DNA of 64,000 nt from Arthrobacter sp. zg-Y919 (GCF_030142045.1 NZ_CP126242.1:1054001-1118000), one strand, 5' to 3'. Positions 1 through 8,504 are shown, counted from the stretch's first letter. Made by a program: numbers and translations. Notes: generated by a model from the sequence alone, not told the origin.

Positions 1-1
1 C

Positions 2-106
2 TTCCTGCGGGCAGCGCTGCCGCCCTTCTGGGCGACTACTGACCGTTCCGTGGTGCTGAAGGCGCTGCAGCGGCTTGCCGCGGAACCGGCAGGCGCGGGG
101 AAGTAG
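2..106 (+). CDS. C-terminal end of a DinG-type ATP-dependent DNA helicase (partial)
   Basis: An open frame enters from the left edge and stops at TAG 104-106, giving 34 residues that begin FLRAALPPFW and end in an Ala/Gly tail. The LRAALPPFW...TTDRSVVLKALQRL pattern resembles the extreme C terminus of actinobacterial DinG/XPD-like superfamily 2 helicases, which commonly sit just upstream of lexA in Arthrobacter. The helicase motifs lie outside the window, so the identity rests on a short tail and on synteny. The gene ends directly before a strong hairpin. Confidence 0.5.
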   Translation, partial: FLRAALPPFWATTDRSVVLKALQRLAAEPAGAGK

Positions 107-113
107 AAACGCA

Positions 114-150
114 AAAAGCAGCGCCGCCGGAGACCGGCGGCGCTGCTTTT
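114..150. terminator. Bidirectional terminator between the helicase gene and lexA
   Basis: Perfect 17-bp inverted repeat, arms 114-130 and 134-150, with a 3-base loop. The outer arms are AAAA/TTTT, so both strands present a GC-rich stem followed by a U tract. It lies between two convergent genes and can serve both. Confidence 0.9.
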
Positions 151-191
151 GAGTTGTCCTCCTAGGTGGCCGCGTCCTCTTGAACGAACGC

Positions 192-1001
192 CTAGAGCGA
201 ACGCATGACGCTGACAACCTTGCCCATGATGGTGGCTTCGTCACCGAGGATGGGTTCGTAGCGGGTGTTCTGCGGCAGCAGCCAGGTGTGTCCATTACGC
301 TGCCGGAACGTCTTCACGGTGGCCTCATCTTCGAGGAGTGCGGCAACAATGTCGCCGTTTTCGGCGGTGGGCTGACGGCGCACCACCACCCAGTCCCCGT
401 CGCAGATGGCGGCATCCACCATGGAGTCTCCGGCGACCCGGAGCATAAAAAGATCACCGTGTCCGACCAGCTGGCGCGGAAGGGGAACCACCTCTTCAAC
501 CTGCTGGTCCGCAAGGATAGGACCGCCGGCGGCGATGCGTCCCACCAGCGGCACCATGGCCGTGTCGATGGCGGTGGTGAGGTCGGGAACGCTCTGCGAA
601 CCCGCAGAGCGGTTGGCACCGTCCATGCGGGACACGGAGCCGTCCTTTGACGCAGCCTTACCGCCGGTGCCGGCGCTGTCTGCCGTGTCGGCGCCTCCCC
701 GGCGCGGGGAGCCGTCACGGAGCAGGAGCGGAACCAGGATCTCCATGGCGCGCGGGCGCTTGGGATCGCGGCGGATGTAGCCGAGCTTTTCCAGCTGGCT
801 CAGCTGGTGGGTGACGCTCGACAGGCTGGCCAGCCCAACGATGTCGCCGATTTCCCGCATTGACGGGGGATAACCGTTGGTATTCACCGAGCGCTGGATG
901 GTCTCCAGGATCTTGGTCTGCCGGGCAGTGAGGCCCTTGGTGCGCCCCGCCGGCGCGGGCGCGGCAGAGGAGGGGGTGCTGCCATTGGTAACACGGGCCA
1001 C
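192..1001 (-). CDS. lexA: SOS repressor LexA
   Basis: LexA represses DNA-damage genes and cleaves itself when stimulated by RecA filaments. The protein has 269 residues: a winged helix-turn-helix at about 24-88 ([12 protein letters not shown], then [21 protein letters not shown]), a long Ala/Gly/Ser-rich linker at about 91-145, and the S24 peptidase-like domain at 148-269. The catalytic dyad is Ser193 (GDSM) and Lys230 (ATVKTF), and the Ala158-Gly159 cleavage bond lies in GRIAAGGP. It is longer than the roughly 200-residue enterobacterial form because of the N-terminal tail and linker. The start is GTG at 1001 with a purine-rich GAAGGGAAG ribosome site just upstream. The promoter region, shared with the divergent LysM gene, holds LexA boxes, so autoregulation is expected. 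Confidence 0.97.
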   Translation of the reverse strand: MARVTNGSTPSSAAPAPAGRTKGLTARQTKILETIQRSVNTNGYPPSMREIGDIVGLASLSSVTHQLSQLEKLGYIRRDPKRPRAMEILVPLLLRDGSPRRGGADTADSAGTGGKAASKDGSVSRMDGANRSAGSQSVPDLTTAIDTAMVPLVGRIAAGGPILADQQVEEVVPLPRQLVGHGDLFMLRVAGDSMVDAAICDGDWVVVRRQPTAENGDIVAALLEDEATVKTFRQRNGHTWLLPQNTRYEPILGDEATIMGKVVSVMRSL

Positions 1002-1262
1002 GTCGGCTTCCCTTCACAGTCGGCCTGCGGATGCGGGCCGGATGGTTCTAGCGGTGTATCTGGGTCTGTGCTGCTGAGATGCTGTGCTGCTGCTGCGCTG
1101 CTGATGTTCGCTGCAGCTGGGTTTTGCTGTTCTGTCCTGCTGACTTTGGCGTGCCGGCCCCCGCCTGCCAAAGAATCGCCGAGCCGTTTTGTCAGTGGCG
1201 GATGGTTAGTTGATGTCAGCCGCTTCCTGCAGGTTCAACGCTAAGGGAGTGCAGAAGATTTT

Positions 1263-1278
1263 TCAAACATATATTCGA
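1263..1278. promoter_or_regulatory. Candidate LexA box (imperfect)
   Basis: TCAAACATATATTCGA differs from the Gram-positive consensus TCGAAC-N4-GTTCGA at two of the twelve defined positions. It is the box nearest to lexA. Confidence 0.55.
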
Positions 1279-1330
1279 GCGAGTCTCGACAATGTTCGTA
1301 GATAAGTGCTAGAAATGTTCGAGTACACGT

Positions 1331-1346
1331 TAGAACGTATGTTCGA
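1331..1346. promoter_or_regulatory. LexA box (strong)
   Basis: TAGAACGTATGTTCGA matches the consensus TCGAAC-N4-GTTCGA except at position 2. The same TAGAAC...GTTCGA form recurs at 16480-16495. Confidence 0.85.
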
Positions 1347-1384
1347 CTACGGCCCGCCGACACCTCGTCGGGCTCACCAGATGT

Positions 1385-1400
1385 TCGAATGCAGTTTCGA
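1385..1400. promoter_or_regulatory. Candidate LexA box
   Basis: TCGAATGCAGTTTCGA is a symmetric 16-mer with TCGAA/TTCGA arms and two deviations from consensus, 80 bases before the LysM gene start. Confidence 0.65.
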
Positions 1401-1479
1401 GCCACAGTATTTTCCCGGTGCTCTTGCGGGAGATGCGGGGGACCGGCATTGCTGCTTTTCGGACCGGAAAGGTATTGAC

Positions 1480-1890
1480 ATGTCAGTACACGTACTTCCC
1501 TTTGCATCCGCACACAGCCACGCTCCTGCCCGCAATCATGCTGCTGCCCGCAGCCTTGCTCCTGCTGCATCCGCTGAATCCGCGCCGCTCCGCCTCACCC
1601 GCCGCGGCCGCCTGATCCTGGTCGGTGCACCCCTGATGCTCGCAGCCGCTGCCCTGCTGGCTTTCCTGGGCTTCTTCACTGCGCCCGCCATGGCCTCCGG
1701 CGGCTCCCCGGAGCAGACCCGCACCATCCAGGTGGGCGTCTCAGCAGGCGACTCTCTGTGGTCCCTTGCCACGGAGTTCGCCCCGGACCGTGACCCCCGC
1801 ACCGTGGTGGCTGACATTGTGGAACTGAACAACCTGGACAACGCCACCGTTCCGGCCGGCCGCCAGCTGTACATCCCCGTTTCCCGCTGA
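1480..1890 (+). CDS. LysM-domain membrane protein divergent from lexA, probable SOS-induced division inhibitor
   Basis: This 136-residue protein has an Ala/His-rich cytoplasmic N terminus (1-40), one transmembrane segment (about 46-68, LILVGAPLMLAAAALLAFLGFF), and a C-terminal LysM domain (about 80-135, VSAGDSLWSLATEFAPDRD...VELNNLDNATVPAGRQLYIP) that would bind peptidoglycan outside the membrane. The ATG at 1480 is preceded by GGAAAGG; the frame is open upstream, but that stretch holds the LexA boxes. A LysM protein divergent from lexA matches the position and architecture of mycobacterial Rv2719c (ChiZ), an SOS-induced cell-wall hydrolase and division suppressor; corynebacterial DivS occupies the same place. 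The function is inferred from this synteny; no catalytic motif is seen. Confidence 0.8.
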   Translation: MSVHVLPFASAHSHAPARNHAAARSLAPAASAESAPLRLTRRGRLILVGAPLMLAAAALLAFLGFFTAPAMASGGSPEQTRTIQVGVSAGDSLWSLATEFAPDRDPRTVVADIVELNNLDNATVPAGRQLYIPVSR

Positions 1891-1970
1891 CCTTCGCCCC
1901 CTATGACGTTTTCCGGCGGTCTGCAGGACCCGGATGCAGCTCCCCGGGCAGGGCGTCCTAAGCTGTAGGG

Positions 1971-3071
1971 GTGAATGAACAGCTGGAAAACCTGAACCGA
2001 CTTCCCCTGCGAGACGATCTGCGCGGCCTCACCCCTTACGGTGCCCCGCAGCTGGATGTGCCGGTTCTGCTGAACGTGAACGAAAATACCCATGGACTTC
2101 CGGATCATGTGCGCCGGGCCATTCTGGCGGAGATTGAATCCGTCGTTTCCGGCCTGAACCGGTATCCGGACCGGGAATTCACCGAGCTGCGGGAAAACCT
2201 GGCCAAATACCTCGGCCACGGACTGACGGCCGGGAATATCTGGGCCGGCAACGGTTCCAATGAAGTGCTGCAGCAGATCCTGCAGGCCTTCGGCGGTCCC
2301 GGCCGGACCGCCATGAGTTTCCCGCCCACCTACTCGATGTATCCGCTGCTCTCCAGCGGCACCGGCACCGCCTACGTCACCGGAACCCGGGAAGCGGACT
2401 TTTCCCTGACCCCCGAATCTGCCGCGGAGCAGATCCGGGCGCAGGCACCGCACATCATCATCCTGTGCACCCCGAACAACCCGACAGGCACTGCCCTGGG
2501 TCTGGACGTCATCGAAGCCGCCTACGAGGCCGGCCGGGCGTCCAATGCAATCGTGGTGGTGGATGAGGCGTACGCGGAGTTCTCCCACGCGGATACCCCC
2601 AGTGCCCTGCAGCTTCTGCCCGGACGGGAACGGCTGATCGTTTCCCGCACCATGTCCAAGGCGTTCGCCCTGGCCGGAGCCCGCATCGGTTACCTGGCTG
2701 CCGCCCCGCAGATTACCGACGCACTGCGCCTGGTCCGGCTGCCCTACCACCTGTCCGCCATCACACAGGCCACGGCCAACGCCGCCCTCACGCATTCCGA
2801 TGCTCTCCTCGCGAACGTCGAGGACATCAAAGGCCAGCGGGACCGGATCGTGGAGGAGCTCCGCGGTCTGGGACTCTCCCCGGCCCCCTCGGATGCAAAC
2901 TTTGTGCTGTTCGGCGGGATGGAGAACCCCCGCGCCGTATGGGAAGGCCTGCTCGAATCCGGAGTGCTGGTCCGGGACATCGGTATTGAAGGCCATCTGC
3001 GCGTCACCGCCGGTACCGAAGCCGAGACAACGGCGTTCCTGGACCGGCTGCGGGAACTGCTTTCAGCCTGA
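1971..3071 (+). CDS. hisC: Histidinol-phosphate aminotransferase
   Basis: HisC is a PLP enzyme that converts imidazole-acetol phosphate and glutamate to histidinol phosphate in histidine synthesis. The 366-residue fold-type I sequence shows NVNENTHGLP near 35, the TPNNPTGT loop at 167-174, VVVDEAYAEF at 196-204, and the PLP lysine in SRTMSKAFALAGARIGY (Lys230). The start is GTG at 1971. There is no Shine-Dalgarno sequence, but TAAGCT at 1959-1964 ends six bases before the GTG, so a leaderless mRNA is likely. It is the first gene of the his group and is separated from hisB by 136 bases, where a second TAAACT hexamer (3145-3150) suggests hisB has its own promoter. Confidence 0.96.
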   Translation: MNEQLENLNRLPLRDDLRGLTPYGAPQLDVPVLLNVNENTHGLPDHVRRAILAEIESVVSGLNRYPDREFTELRENLAKYLGHGLTAGNIWAGNGSNEVLQQILQAFGGPGRTAMSFPPTYSMYPLLSSGTGTAYVTGTREADFSLTPESAAEQIRAQAPHIIILCTPNNPTGTALGLDVIEAAYEAGRASNAIVVVDEAYAEFSHADTPSALQLLPGRERLIVSRTMSKAFALAGARIGYLAAAPQITDALRLVRLPYHLSAITQATANAALTHSDALLANVEDIKGQRDRIVEELRGLGLSPAPSDANFVLFGGMENPRAVWEGLLESGVLVRDIGIEGHLRVTAGTEAETTAFLDRLRELLSA

Positions 3072-3207
3072 GTATCCGGACGCGCCCGTGTACGGGAAAA
3101 CCTGTCCAATGCCGGACGTTTCGGGGAGTCCGTACGTTCGGGACTAAACTGATGTCCTGCCGGAGCTTTGCCTATTGCCCCGGCCCCAACCTTCGTGAAG
3201 GAACCCC

Positions 3208-3825
3208 ATGACCGTGGAGACCGCCACCGGACGCACCGCCCGCCTCGAGCGGACCACCAGCGAGTCGTCCGTCGTCGTCGAGCTGGACCTGGACGGCACC
3301 GGCCGCGCCGACATCAGCACGTCCGTACCGTTCTACGACCACATGCTGACCGCGCTGGCCAAGCACTCACTGATGGACCTCACGGTCCGGGCCACCGGCG
3401 ATACCCACATCGACGTCCACCACACGGTGGAGGACATTGCCATCACCCTCGGCGAGGCCCTGAAGGTTGCCCTGGGCAGCAAGGCCGGCATCCGGCGGTT
3501 CGGCGAAGCCACCGTACCCCTGGACGAGGCACTGGCCAACGCCGTCGTCGACATTTCCGGGCGCCCGTACCTGGTGCACACCGGGGAGCCCGCGGGCCAG
3601 GAGTACCACCTCATCGGGGGACACTTCACCGGATCGCTCACCCGGCACGTCTTTGAGGCCATCGCTTTGCATGCCCAGATCTGCCTGCACATGCGGGTCC
3701 TGGGCGGGCGCGATCCGCACCACATCGTCGAGGCCCAGTTCAAGGCCTTCGCCCGCGCACTGCGTGCGGCCGTCGAGTCCGATCCGCGCGTTGAGGGCAT
3801 CCCCTCGACGAAGGGAGCACTGTGA
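3208..3825 (+). CDS. hisB: Imidazoleglycerol-phosphate dehydratase
   Basis: This enzyme dehydrates imidazole glycerol phosphate to imidazole acetol phosphate at a dinuclear manganese centre. The 205-residue, single-domain protein has the family signatures FYDHML (about 42-47), [15 protein letters not shown] (70-84), [28 protein letters not shown] and [20 protein letters not shown]. It lacks the histidinol-phosphatase domain fused to E. coli HisB, as expected in actinobacteria. The ATG is preceded by GAAGGAACCCC. Its TGA overlaps the GTG of hisH, so the two are translationally coupled. Confidence 0.97.
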   Translation: MTVETATGRTARLERTTSESSVVVELDLDGTGRADISTSVPFYDHMLTALAKHSLMDLTVRATGDTHIDVHHTVEDIAITLGEALKVALGSKAGIRRFGEATVPLDEALANAVVDISGRPYLVHTGEPAGQEYHLIGGHFTGSLTRHVFEAIALHAQICLHMRVLGGRDPHHIVEAQFKAFARALRAAVESDPRVEGIPSTKGAL

Positions 3826-4460
3826 GTCCCCGTAACGTCACCGTTCTGGACTATGGTTCCGGCAACATCCGTTCGGCCGTGCGTGCCCTGGAGCACGCCG
3901 GCGCCAACGTCACCCTCAGCGCCAAACCCGATGACGTGCTGAACGCCGATGGCCTGGTGGTGCCCGGCGTCGGAGCCTTCGCTGCGGTAATGCAGGGCCT
4001 GAAGGATGTTGACGCCATCCGCATGATCGGGCGCCGCGTAGCCGGCGGCCGGCCGGTGCTCGGTATCTGCGTGGGCCTGCAGGTCCTCTTCGATGAAGGA
4101 GTGGAACACGGCGTCCGGACCAAGGGCATGGGCGAATGGCCCGGAGTGGTCGAACGCCTGGCCGCCGACGTCGTCCCGCACATGGGCTGGAACACCGTCA
4201 CGCCGCCGGAGGGTTCGGCCCTGTTCGAGGGCATCGAGGACCAGCGCTTTTACTTTGTGCACAGCTACGGCGTGCAGAAGTGGGATTTCGATGTCACGCA
4301 GCCGGCCATGCGCCCGCCGCAGGTGACCTGGGCCGACCACGGCGGACCGTTTATCGCCGCCGTGGAGAACGGTGCGCTGTCGGCCACCCAGTTCCACCCG
4401 GAAAAATCGGGGGATGCCGGCGCGGCATTGCTCAACAACTGGCTGAAGACCCTGGGTTAG
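3822..4460 (+). CDS. hisH: Imidazole glycerol phosphate synthase, glutaminase subunit
   Basis: HisH hydrolyses glutamine and passes ammonia to HisF, which makes imidazole glycerol phosphate and AICAR. The 212-residue class I glutamine amidotransferase shows the nucleophile Cys83 in [10 protein letters not shown] and the His192/Glu194 pair in QFHPEKSG. The GTG start overlaps the hisB stop (GTGA). hisF is not in the window; the next genes are a tiny membrane protein and priA. Confidence 0.96.
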   Translation: MSPRNVTVLDYGSGNIRSAVRALEHAGANVTLSAKPDDVLNADGLVVPGVGAFAAVMQGLKDVDAIRMIGRRVAGGRPVLGICVGLQVLFDEGVEHGVRTKGMGEWPGVVERLAADVVPHMGWNTVTPPEGSALFEGIEDQRFYFVHSYGVQKWDFDVTQPAMRPPQVTWADHGGPFIAAVENGALSATQFHPEKSGDAGAALLNNWLKTLG

Positions 4461-4468
4461 GCGCCGAT

Positions 4469-4627
4469 ATGTGGAGCGTTGTCCTTATGGGCCTGGCCGG
4501 GCTGCTGATCGGCGGAGCAGTGTCTTTCCGCAGCCAGGGAATGTCCAAAATCATCGTCATCAGTTTCTGGGTCCTGGCCGGAATGGCCCTGCTGGGCGCC
4601 TATCTGCTGACCCTCGACCTGTCCTGA
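4469..4627 (+). CDS. Small two-helix membrane protein inside the his operon
   Basis: This 52-residue ORF starts with [16 protein letters not shown] and ends in LLTLDLS. It contains two hydrophobic segments (about 2-16 and 28-48) joined by a short polar loop with SFRSQGMSK, so a hairpin membrane protein is predicted. It begins eight bases after the hisH stop and ends 22 bases before priA, in the same direction and spacing as the operon. I recall small membrane proteins at this place in related Arthrobacter genomes, but I know no function. It is easily missed because of its size. Confidence 0.65.
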   Translation: MWSVVLMGLAGLLIGGAVSFRSQGMSKIIVISFWVLAGMALLGAYLLTLDLS

Positions 4628-4649
4628 CCCCACCATCGAAAGCATCCTG

Positions 4650-5399
4650 ATGTCCCTCCTCGAAACTCCCGTCCTTGAACTCCTGCCCGCCGTGGATGTT
4701 GCAGACGGCCAAGCCGTGCGCCTCGTGCAGGGTGAAGCAGGCAGCGAGACCAGCTACGGCGATCCGCTGGACGCGGCCCTGGCCTGGCAGAACGACGGTG
4801 CCGAGTGGGTGCATCTGGTGGACCTCGACGCGGCCTTCGGGCGCGGCTCGAACCTGGACCTGCTCAGCCGCGTGGTGAAGTCCCTGGACATCAAGGTGGA
4901 ACTCTCCGGCGGCATCCGCGACGACGAGTCCCTGGAGAAGGCACTGGAGCTGGGTGCGGCGCGGGTCAACCTGGGCACCGCAGCACTGGAAAATCCCGGC
5001 TGGACTGCCAGTGCCATCGCCCGCTACGGCCATGCGATCGCCGTCGGCCTCGACGTGCGCGGCACCACCCTCGCGGCCCGCGGCTGGACCCAGGAAGGCG
5101 GCGATCTCTGGGAGGTCCTGGCCCGGTTGGAAGAAGCCGGCTGCCCGCGCTACGTGGTCACCGATGTCACCAAGGACGGCACGCTGCGCGGACCCAACCT
5201 GAACCTGCTGCGCGAGGTGCTCAAGCGCACCGACCGGCCCGTGGTCGCTTCCGGCGGCATCTCCAGCCTCGATGACCTGGCAGCACTGCGGGAACTGGTG
5301 CCGCTGGGACTTGAGGGCACCATCGTGGGCAAGGCGCTCTACGCCGGTGCCTTCACGCTGCCCCAGGCCCTCGACGTCGCCGGGCACCCGGCCCGCTGA
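4650..5399 (+). CDS. priA: Phosphoribosyl isomerase A (bifunctional HisA/TrpF)
   Basis: PriA is a TIM barrel that opens the ribose of ProFAR for histidine synthesis and, in actinobacteria without trpF, also isomerises phosphoribosyl anthranilate for tryptophan. The 249 residues include [18 protein letters not shown] (catalytic Asp16), [40 protein letters not shown] (Asp176) and [11 protein letters not shown]. The sequence is co-linear with my memory of the bifunctional M. tuberculosis PriA. Dual function is an inference, because the absence of trpF cannot be tested in this window. Confidence 0.95.
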   Translation: MSLLETPVLELLPAVDVADGQAVRLVQGEAGSETSYGDPLDAALAWQNDGAEWVHLVDLDAAFGRGSNLDLLSRVVKSLDIKVELSGGIRDDESLEKALELGAARVNLGTAALENPGWTASAIARYGHAIAVGLDVRGTTLAARGWTQEGGDLWEVLARLEEAGCPRYVVTDVTKDGTLRGPNLNLLREVLKRTDRPVVASGGISSLDDLAALRELVPLGLEGTIVGKALYAGAFTLPQALDVAGHPAR

Positions 5400-5401
5400 G
5401 C

Positions 5402-6250
5402 ATGGCGGCTCGTGAACTTCCCGGCCACATCGCCGCTGCGCTTGCCGGAGCCGGTGGCGCCGTTGATTCCGCCGGCCGTCCCTGGTCCGGCCGGGATCTT
5501 GCGGGCGACGGGAACCCGCTGCACAACTTCGACGCCGATGACGGGCTGGCCGACGCAGGCTATACCGAAGCGCTGAAGAACCTGATCGCCGGAAGCGGCA
5601 CCGAAGCGGACGTCGTGGCTTCGCTGGCCACTGCCCGTGTCTTTGTGCCCATCGTCGCTGTCCTCGGGGAGGAAGCCGAATCGGAGCACGGCCTCACCGC
5701 CGATAAGCAGGCCGACATGGCGCTGGTATCGCTGACCGCCCCGGACGGCCGTAAGGCACTCCCGGTCTTTACCTCGGTGGCAGCCCTGGAACACTGGCAT
5801 CCCGAAGCGCGGCCCGTTGCCGTCTACACCGCCCGTGCAGCACTGTCCGCCGTCGCCGAGGATGCCCAGCTGCTGGTCATTGACCCCGGCGCGGAATTCA
5901 CCTTCGTGGTGCGCCGCCCCGCCATGTGGGCCCTCGCCCAGCAGCGGAAGTGGGTGCCCTCCTATGCCGACGCGGAATTGGTATCCATGGCCGAAACGGC
6001 AGCGGCGCCGGACCGGCGGATCCTGGCCGTAACACTCCAGCAGGGGCAGGGAACGGCGTCCCGGACCGCGGCCGGCGCTCCCGTGGCCGGGGGAGGGGCA
6101 GGCCCTGAGCTTAGAATGGTGCTTCAGCTTGCGCCCGGACTCGATCCGCAGGACGTCTCCGCCCTCGCGGCCGGCCTGCAGCAGCGCCTGACTGCCAACC
6201 CCGAGTTTGTTGAGCGCGTGGATTCACTGGACCTGAAAATCACCCGCTGA
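5402..6250 (+). CDS. SseB-family protein
   Basis: This 282-residue soluble protein starts three bases after priA. Its core, about residues 70-175 (ARVFVPIVAVLGEE...ADMALVSLTAPDGRKALPVFTSVAALEHWHPEARPVAVYTARAALSAV...LLVIDPGAEFTFVVRRPAMWAL), matches the SseB fold: a domain of unclear function named after E. coli SseB and common in actinobacteria. The C terminus (about 230-282) looks like an SseB C-terminal helical unit. No catalytic residues are evident. Tight spacing suggests co-transcription with priA, but I cannot link it to histidine synthesis. Confidence 0.8.
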   Translation: MAARELPGHIAAALAGAGGAVDSAGRPWSGRDLAGDGNPLHNFDADDGLADAGYTEALKNLIAGSGTEADVVASLATARVFVPIVAVLGEEAESEHGLTADKQADMALVSLTAPDGRKALPVFTSVAALEHWHPEARPVAVYTARAALSAVAEDAQLLVIDPGAEFTFVVRRPAMWALAQQRKWVPSYADAELVSMAETAAAPDRRILAVTLQQGQGTASRTAAGAPVAGGGAGPELRMVLQLAPGLDPQDVSALAAGLQQRLTANPEFVERVDSLDLKITR

Positions 6251-6284
6251 CCCGTCCGGCGCAGCCCGCCAGAAGAGAACCACT

Positions 6285-7616
6285 GTGAATTTTGGCCTGT
6301 ACCGCGAGATGCTGCGGATCACACCCATCCGCCGCGTCCTGCTCATCGGAATGATCGCCCGTTTCCCGCACTCCGCAGCTGGTGTCCTGCTGACCCTGCA
6401 CGTGGTCAACACCATGGACAAGGGCTACGCCGCCGCCGGAGCGGTCGCCGCCGTCGTCACCATCGGCATTGCGGTCGGTGCCCCCTGGCGCGGCCGCCGC
6501 GTGGATACGGTAGGACTGCGCCGGGCGCTGATTCCGTCGGTCATTGCCGAAGCAACGATATGGAGTATCGCTCCGCACGCCAGCTTCGAATGGCTGCTGG
6601 TCCTTGCCCTGATCGGCGGTCTGTTCACCCTTCCGGTCTTCAGCGTCGTCCGGCAGTCCCTTGGCGTCCTGGCCACCGGCGAGCAGCGGCGCACCGCCTT
6701 TGCACTTGACTCCATCGCCACTGAGCTCGTCTTTATGATGGGCCCGGCACTGGGTGCGGTGATAGCTACACAGATCTCGTCCGTCATCGGGCTGACGGCC
6801 GTCGGGCTGTCCGCGGCGGTGGCAGGGCTCCTGCTGATCTGGTTCAATCCGCCGACCCGGTCACTGGAACCGCGGAACTCGGTGACCGCCGCGGATGAGC
6901 AGGACGCAGCCGCGGCAGCCGCTGTCGCAGTGGCCCCGGCGAATGTGCAGGAAGCGCCGATGGAACTCACCGGTGCGGGCCTTCCGAAGGGGCCGCAGAA
7001 CCTGTTCGGCCGGCTGCGGAACGGGGTTGCGGGCAACTTCGGCTGGTTCAACCCGAGCGTGGCAGTGGTCTTTGCCGTCGCCGTAGGCGCGGGCCTGCTG
7101 CTGTCCAGCACCGACGTCGGCATGGTGGCGTCGGTGGAGGCAGGCGGCAATCCGTCAGAGGTCGGCATTGTTTTCGTAGCGTGGTGCGCGGCCTCCGCTG
7201 TCGGCGGGATCGTCTACGGTGCCATGGACCGGCGCATCTCCCCAATGCTGCTTCTGCTGGCGATGGCCGTGCTGACCATACCCATGGCCTTTGCCACCGG
7301 CACCCTCAGCCTGGCACTGCTCTCGATTCCGGCGGGCCTGCTCTGCGCACCGGTGCTGTCATCCGCCTCCGAACGCGTGGCGGACCTGGTGAGCGAGGAA
7401 CGGCGGGGTGAAGCCATGGGGTGGTACGGCTCGTCAATGACCGCCGGCACCGCCCTGGGCGCGCCTGTGGCAGGGCTCGCCATCGACGTCATCGGCCCGT
7501 GGTCGGGCTTCCTGATGGCCGGCGGCGCCGCATCGCTGCTGGTGCTGGCGACGCTCGCGGTTCGGTGGTTCGTGCGGCGGCCGGCAGCCAACGCCAAGAC
7601 CGGCTCCGCCCTGTAG
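6285..7616 (+). CDS. MFS transporter
   Basis: This 443-residue polytopic membrane protein has about twelve hydrophobic segments in two blocks (about 15-195 and 255-430), separated by a polar Ala-rich loop at about 195-245 (SVTAADEQDAAAAAAVAVAP). This is the plan of the major facilitator superfamily. The loop after helix 2 carries RGRRVDTVGLRRAL, the usual motif A region. It starts with GTG at 6285, 34 bases after the SseB gene. The substrate cannot be told; drug-export-like DHA1 families look similar. Confidence 0.85.
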   Translation: MNFGLYREMLRITPIRRVLLIGMIARFPHSAAGVLLTLHVVNTMDKGYAAAGAVAAVVTIGIAVGAPWRGRRVDTVGLRRALIPSVIAEATIWSIAPHASFEWLLVLALIGGLFTLPVFSVVRQSLGVLATGEQRRTAFALDSIATELVFMMGPALGAVIATQISSVIGLTAVGLSAAVAGLLLIWFNPPTRSLEPRNSVTAADEQDAAAAAAVAVAPANVQEAPMELTGAGLPKGPQNLFGRLRNGVAGNFGWFNPSVAVVFAVAVGAGLLLSSTDVGMVASVEAGGNPSEVGIVFVAWCAASAVGGIVYGAMDRRISPMLLLLAMAVLTIPMAFATGTLSLALLSIPAGLLCAPVLSSASERVADLVSEERRGEAMGWYGSSMTAGTALGAPVAGLAIDVIGPWSGFLMAGGAASLLVLATLAVRWFVRRPAANAKTGSAL

Positions 7617-7647
7617 CAGTGCGTCAGGGAAGCACCGGCACAAAAAA

Positions 7648-7692
7648 GCCCGAAGAGCCTGCCCGGACTATCCGGGGCGGGGCTCTTCGGGC
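7648..7692 (-). terminator. Terminator of the DUF1844 gene
   Basis: Inverted repeat GCCCGAAGAGCC (7648-7659) and GGCTCTTCGGGC (7681-7692) with a smaller hairpin in the loop. On the minus strand the stem is followed by a U6 tract (7642-7647 complement). It lies between convergent genes, and the MFS gene may use it weakly too. Confidence 0.8.
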
Positions 7693-7728
7693 GTGTAGCG
7701 GTGGAGAAGACGGTGCTGGAGATTATGC

Positions 7729-8157
7729 CTAGCTGACGGGGCCGGTGAACTTCTCGCCCGGACCCTTGCCCGGTGCATCCTGGAGAATGGACGCCTCACG
7801 GAAGGCCAGCTGCAGGGAACGAAGTCCGTCGCGCAACGGTCCGGCATGCTGGCTGCCGATTTCCGGAGCGGCGGCGGTGACAAAACCGGCCAGCGCGGTG
7901 ATCAGCTTCCGGGCCTCGTCCAGGTCCTTCAGCTCCTCGGCGTCATCACCTTCAGCCAGGCCGCATTTCACGGCTGCTGCGCTCATCAAGTGGACGGCCG
8001 CCGTCGTAATGACCTCGATGGCCGGAACTTCGGCAATGTCGCGCATCTGCTCGGCGACTTCCTGCTGTGCTGCTGCCGCAGATTCGGACTCTGCGGATGT
8101 TCCGGGAAAGGAGTGGCGGGTTGCTTCCCCTGCCGGATTGCTCTGTGGGCTACTCAT
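7729..8157 (-). CDS. DUF1844 domain protein
   Basis: This 142-residue protein has a polar, Ser/Ala-rich N terminus (1-45) and the DUF1844 core (about 46-115: VAEQMRDIAEVPAIEVITTAAVHLMSAAAVKCGL...DEARKLITALAGFV), predicted all-helical. The start is the ATG at 8157 (MSSPQSNP); a longer frame exists, but AAGCTT ends six bases before this ATG, suggesting a leaderless start. DUF1844 proteins are often encoded divergently from infC in actinobacteria. The function is unknown. Confidence 0.8.
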   Translation of the reverse strand: MSSPQSNPAGEATRHSFPGTSAESESAAAAQQEVAEQMRDIAEVPAIEVITTAAVHLMSAAAVKCGLAEGDDAEELKDLDEARKLITALAGFVTAAAPEIGSQHAGPLRDGLRSLQLAFREASILQDAPGKGPGEKFTGPVS

Positions 8158-8504
8158 ACTGGTAAGCTTGTCACAGACCGACTGGTTGTCGTTACTTTCA
8201 ATGCTCCTCGCGGGCAGGATGAAGATCACACTTCTCCTGGAAGCCTACGGCGCCGGTATGCAAGCGGAGACCCCTCCCACCCGCGTCAGCCTGACCGCCC
8301 TCGTAGGCGTCAGAGTTGCCGGGTTCAGGTCGGCTCCGGACGGGCCGCAGTATTACTGCAGCACATTCCGGGAGCCAACAGCCTTCGAACAGGTTTCGAG
8401 GCTGTTGCCGCCGACCCCACTACGGGCCTTCGATTGCGCTTGCAATTGGAGGCCTTCTTCATTTGCAGGCGGTAGCCGTTTTTGAACTACACAGGAGCTG
8501 CAAC
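8158..8504 (+). promoter_or_regulatory. Structured leader region upstream of infC
   Basis: No gene is supported in these 347 bases. Two hairpins stand out. The first has stem AACAGCC/GGCTGTT, starting near 8378 and ending near 8406, and is extended by two further pairs. The second, at 8425-8454, has outer arms GGCCT/AGGCC, a symmetric 3-base internal loop, and inner arms ATTGC/GCAAT with a GCTT loop. The second is followed by TTCTTCATTT, a weakly U-rich stretch 50 bases before the infC start. Such structure suggests attenuation or translational feedback on the infC-rpmI-rplT operon. Confidence 0.5.

Larger units (their letters stand above)
1002..1479. promoter_or_regulatory. Divergent SOS control region between lexA and the LysM gene
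   Basis: No gene is supported in these 478 bases. The lexA-proximal part (about 1060-1110) is a CTG-rich low-complexity stretch. The part at 1260-1400 carries several LexA-type palindromes and half-sites: 1263-1278, half-sites near 1286-1299 and 1311-1322, a strong box at 1331-1346, and another at 1385-1400. lexA therefore probably has a leader of 200 bases or more, while the LysM gene starts 80-150 bases from its boxes. Confidence 0.7.

Noticed and set aside
1306..1479. N-terminal extension of the LysM protein
   Set aside because: The open frame runs through the LexA boxes, and the ATG at 1480 has its own GGAAAGG ribosome site.
1536..2996. Long minus-strand open frame opposite hisC
   Set aside because: It is the antisense shadow of a high-GC coding region, with no family match; the plus strand has clear HisC motifs.
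8388..8403. LexA-like TTCGAACAGGTTTCGA in the infC leader
   Set aside because: The half-sites have the wrong spacing, and they form part of a hairpin loop in an RNA leader.
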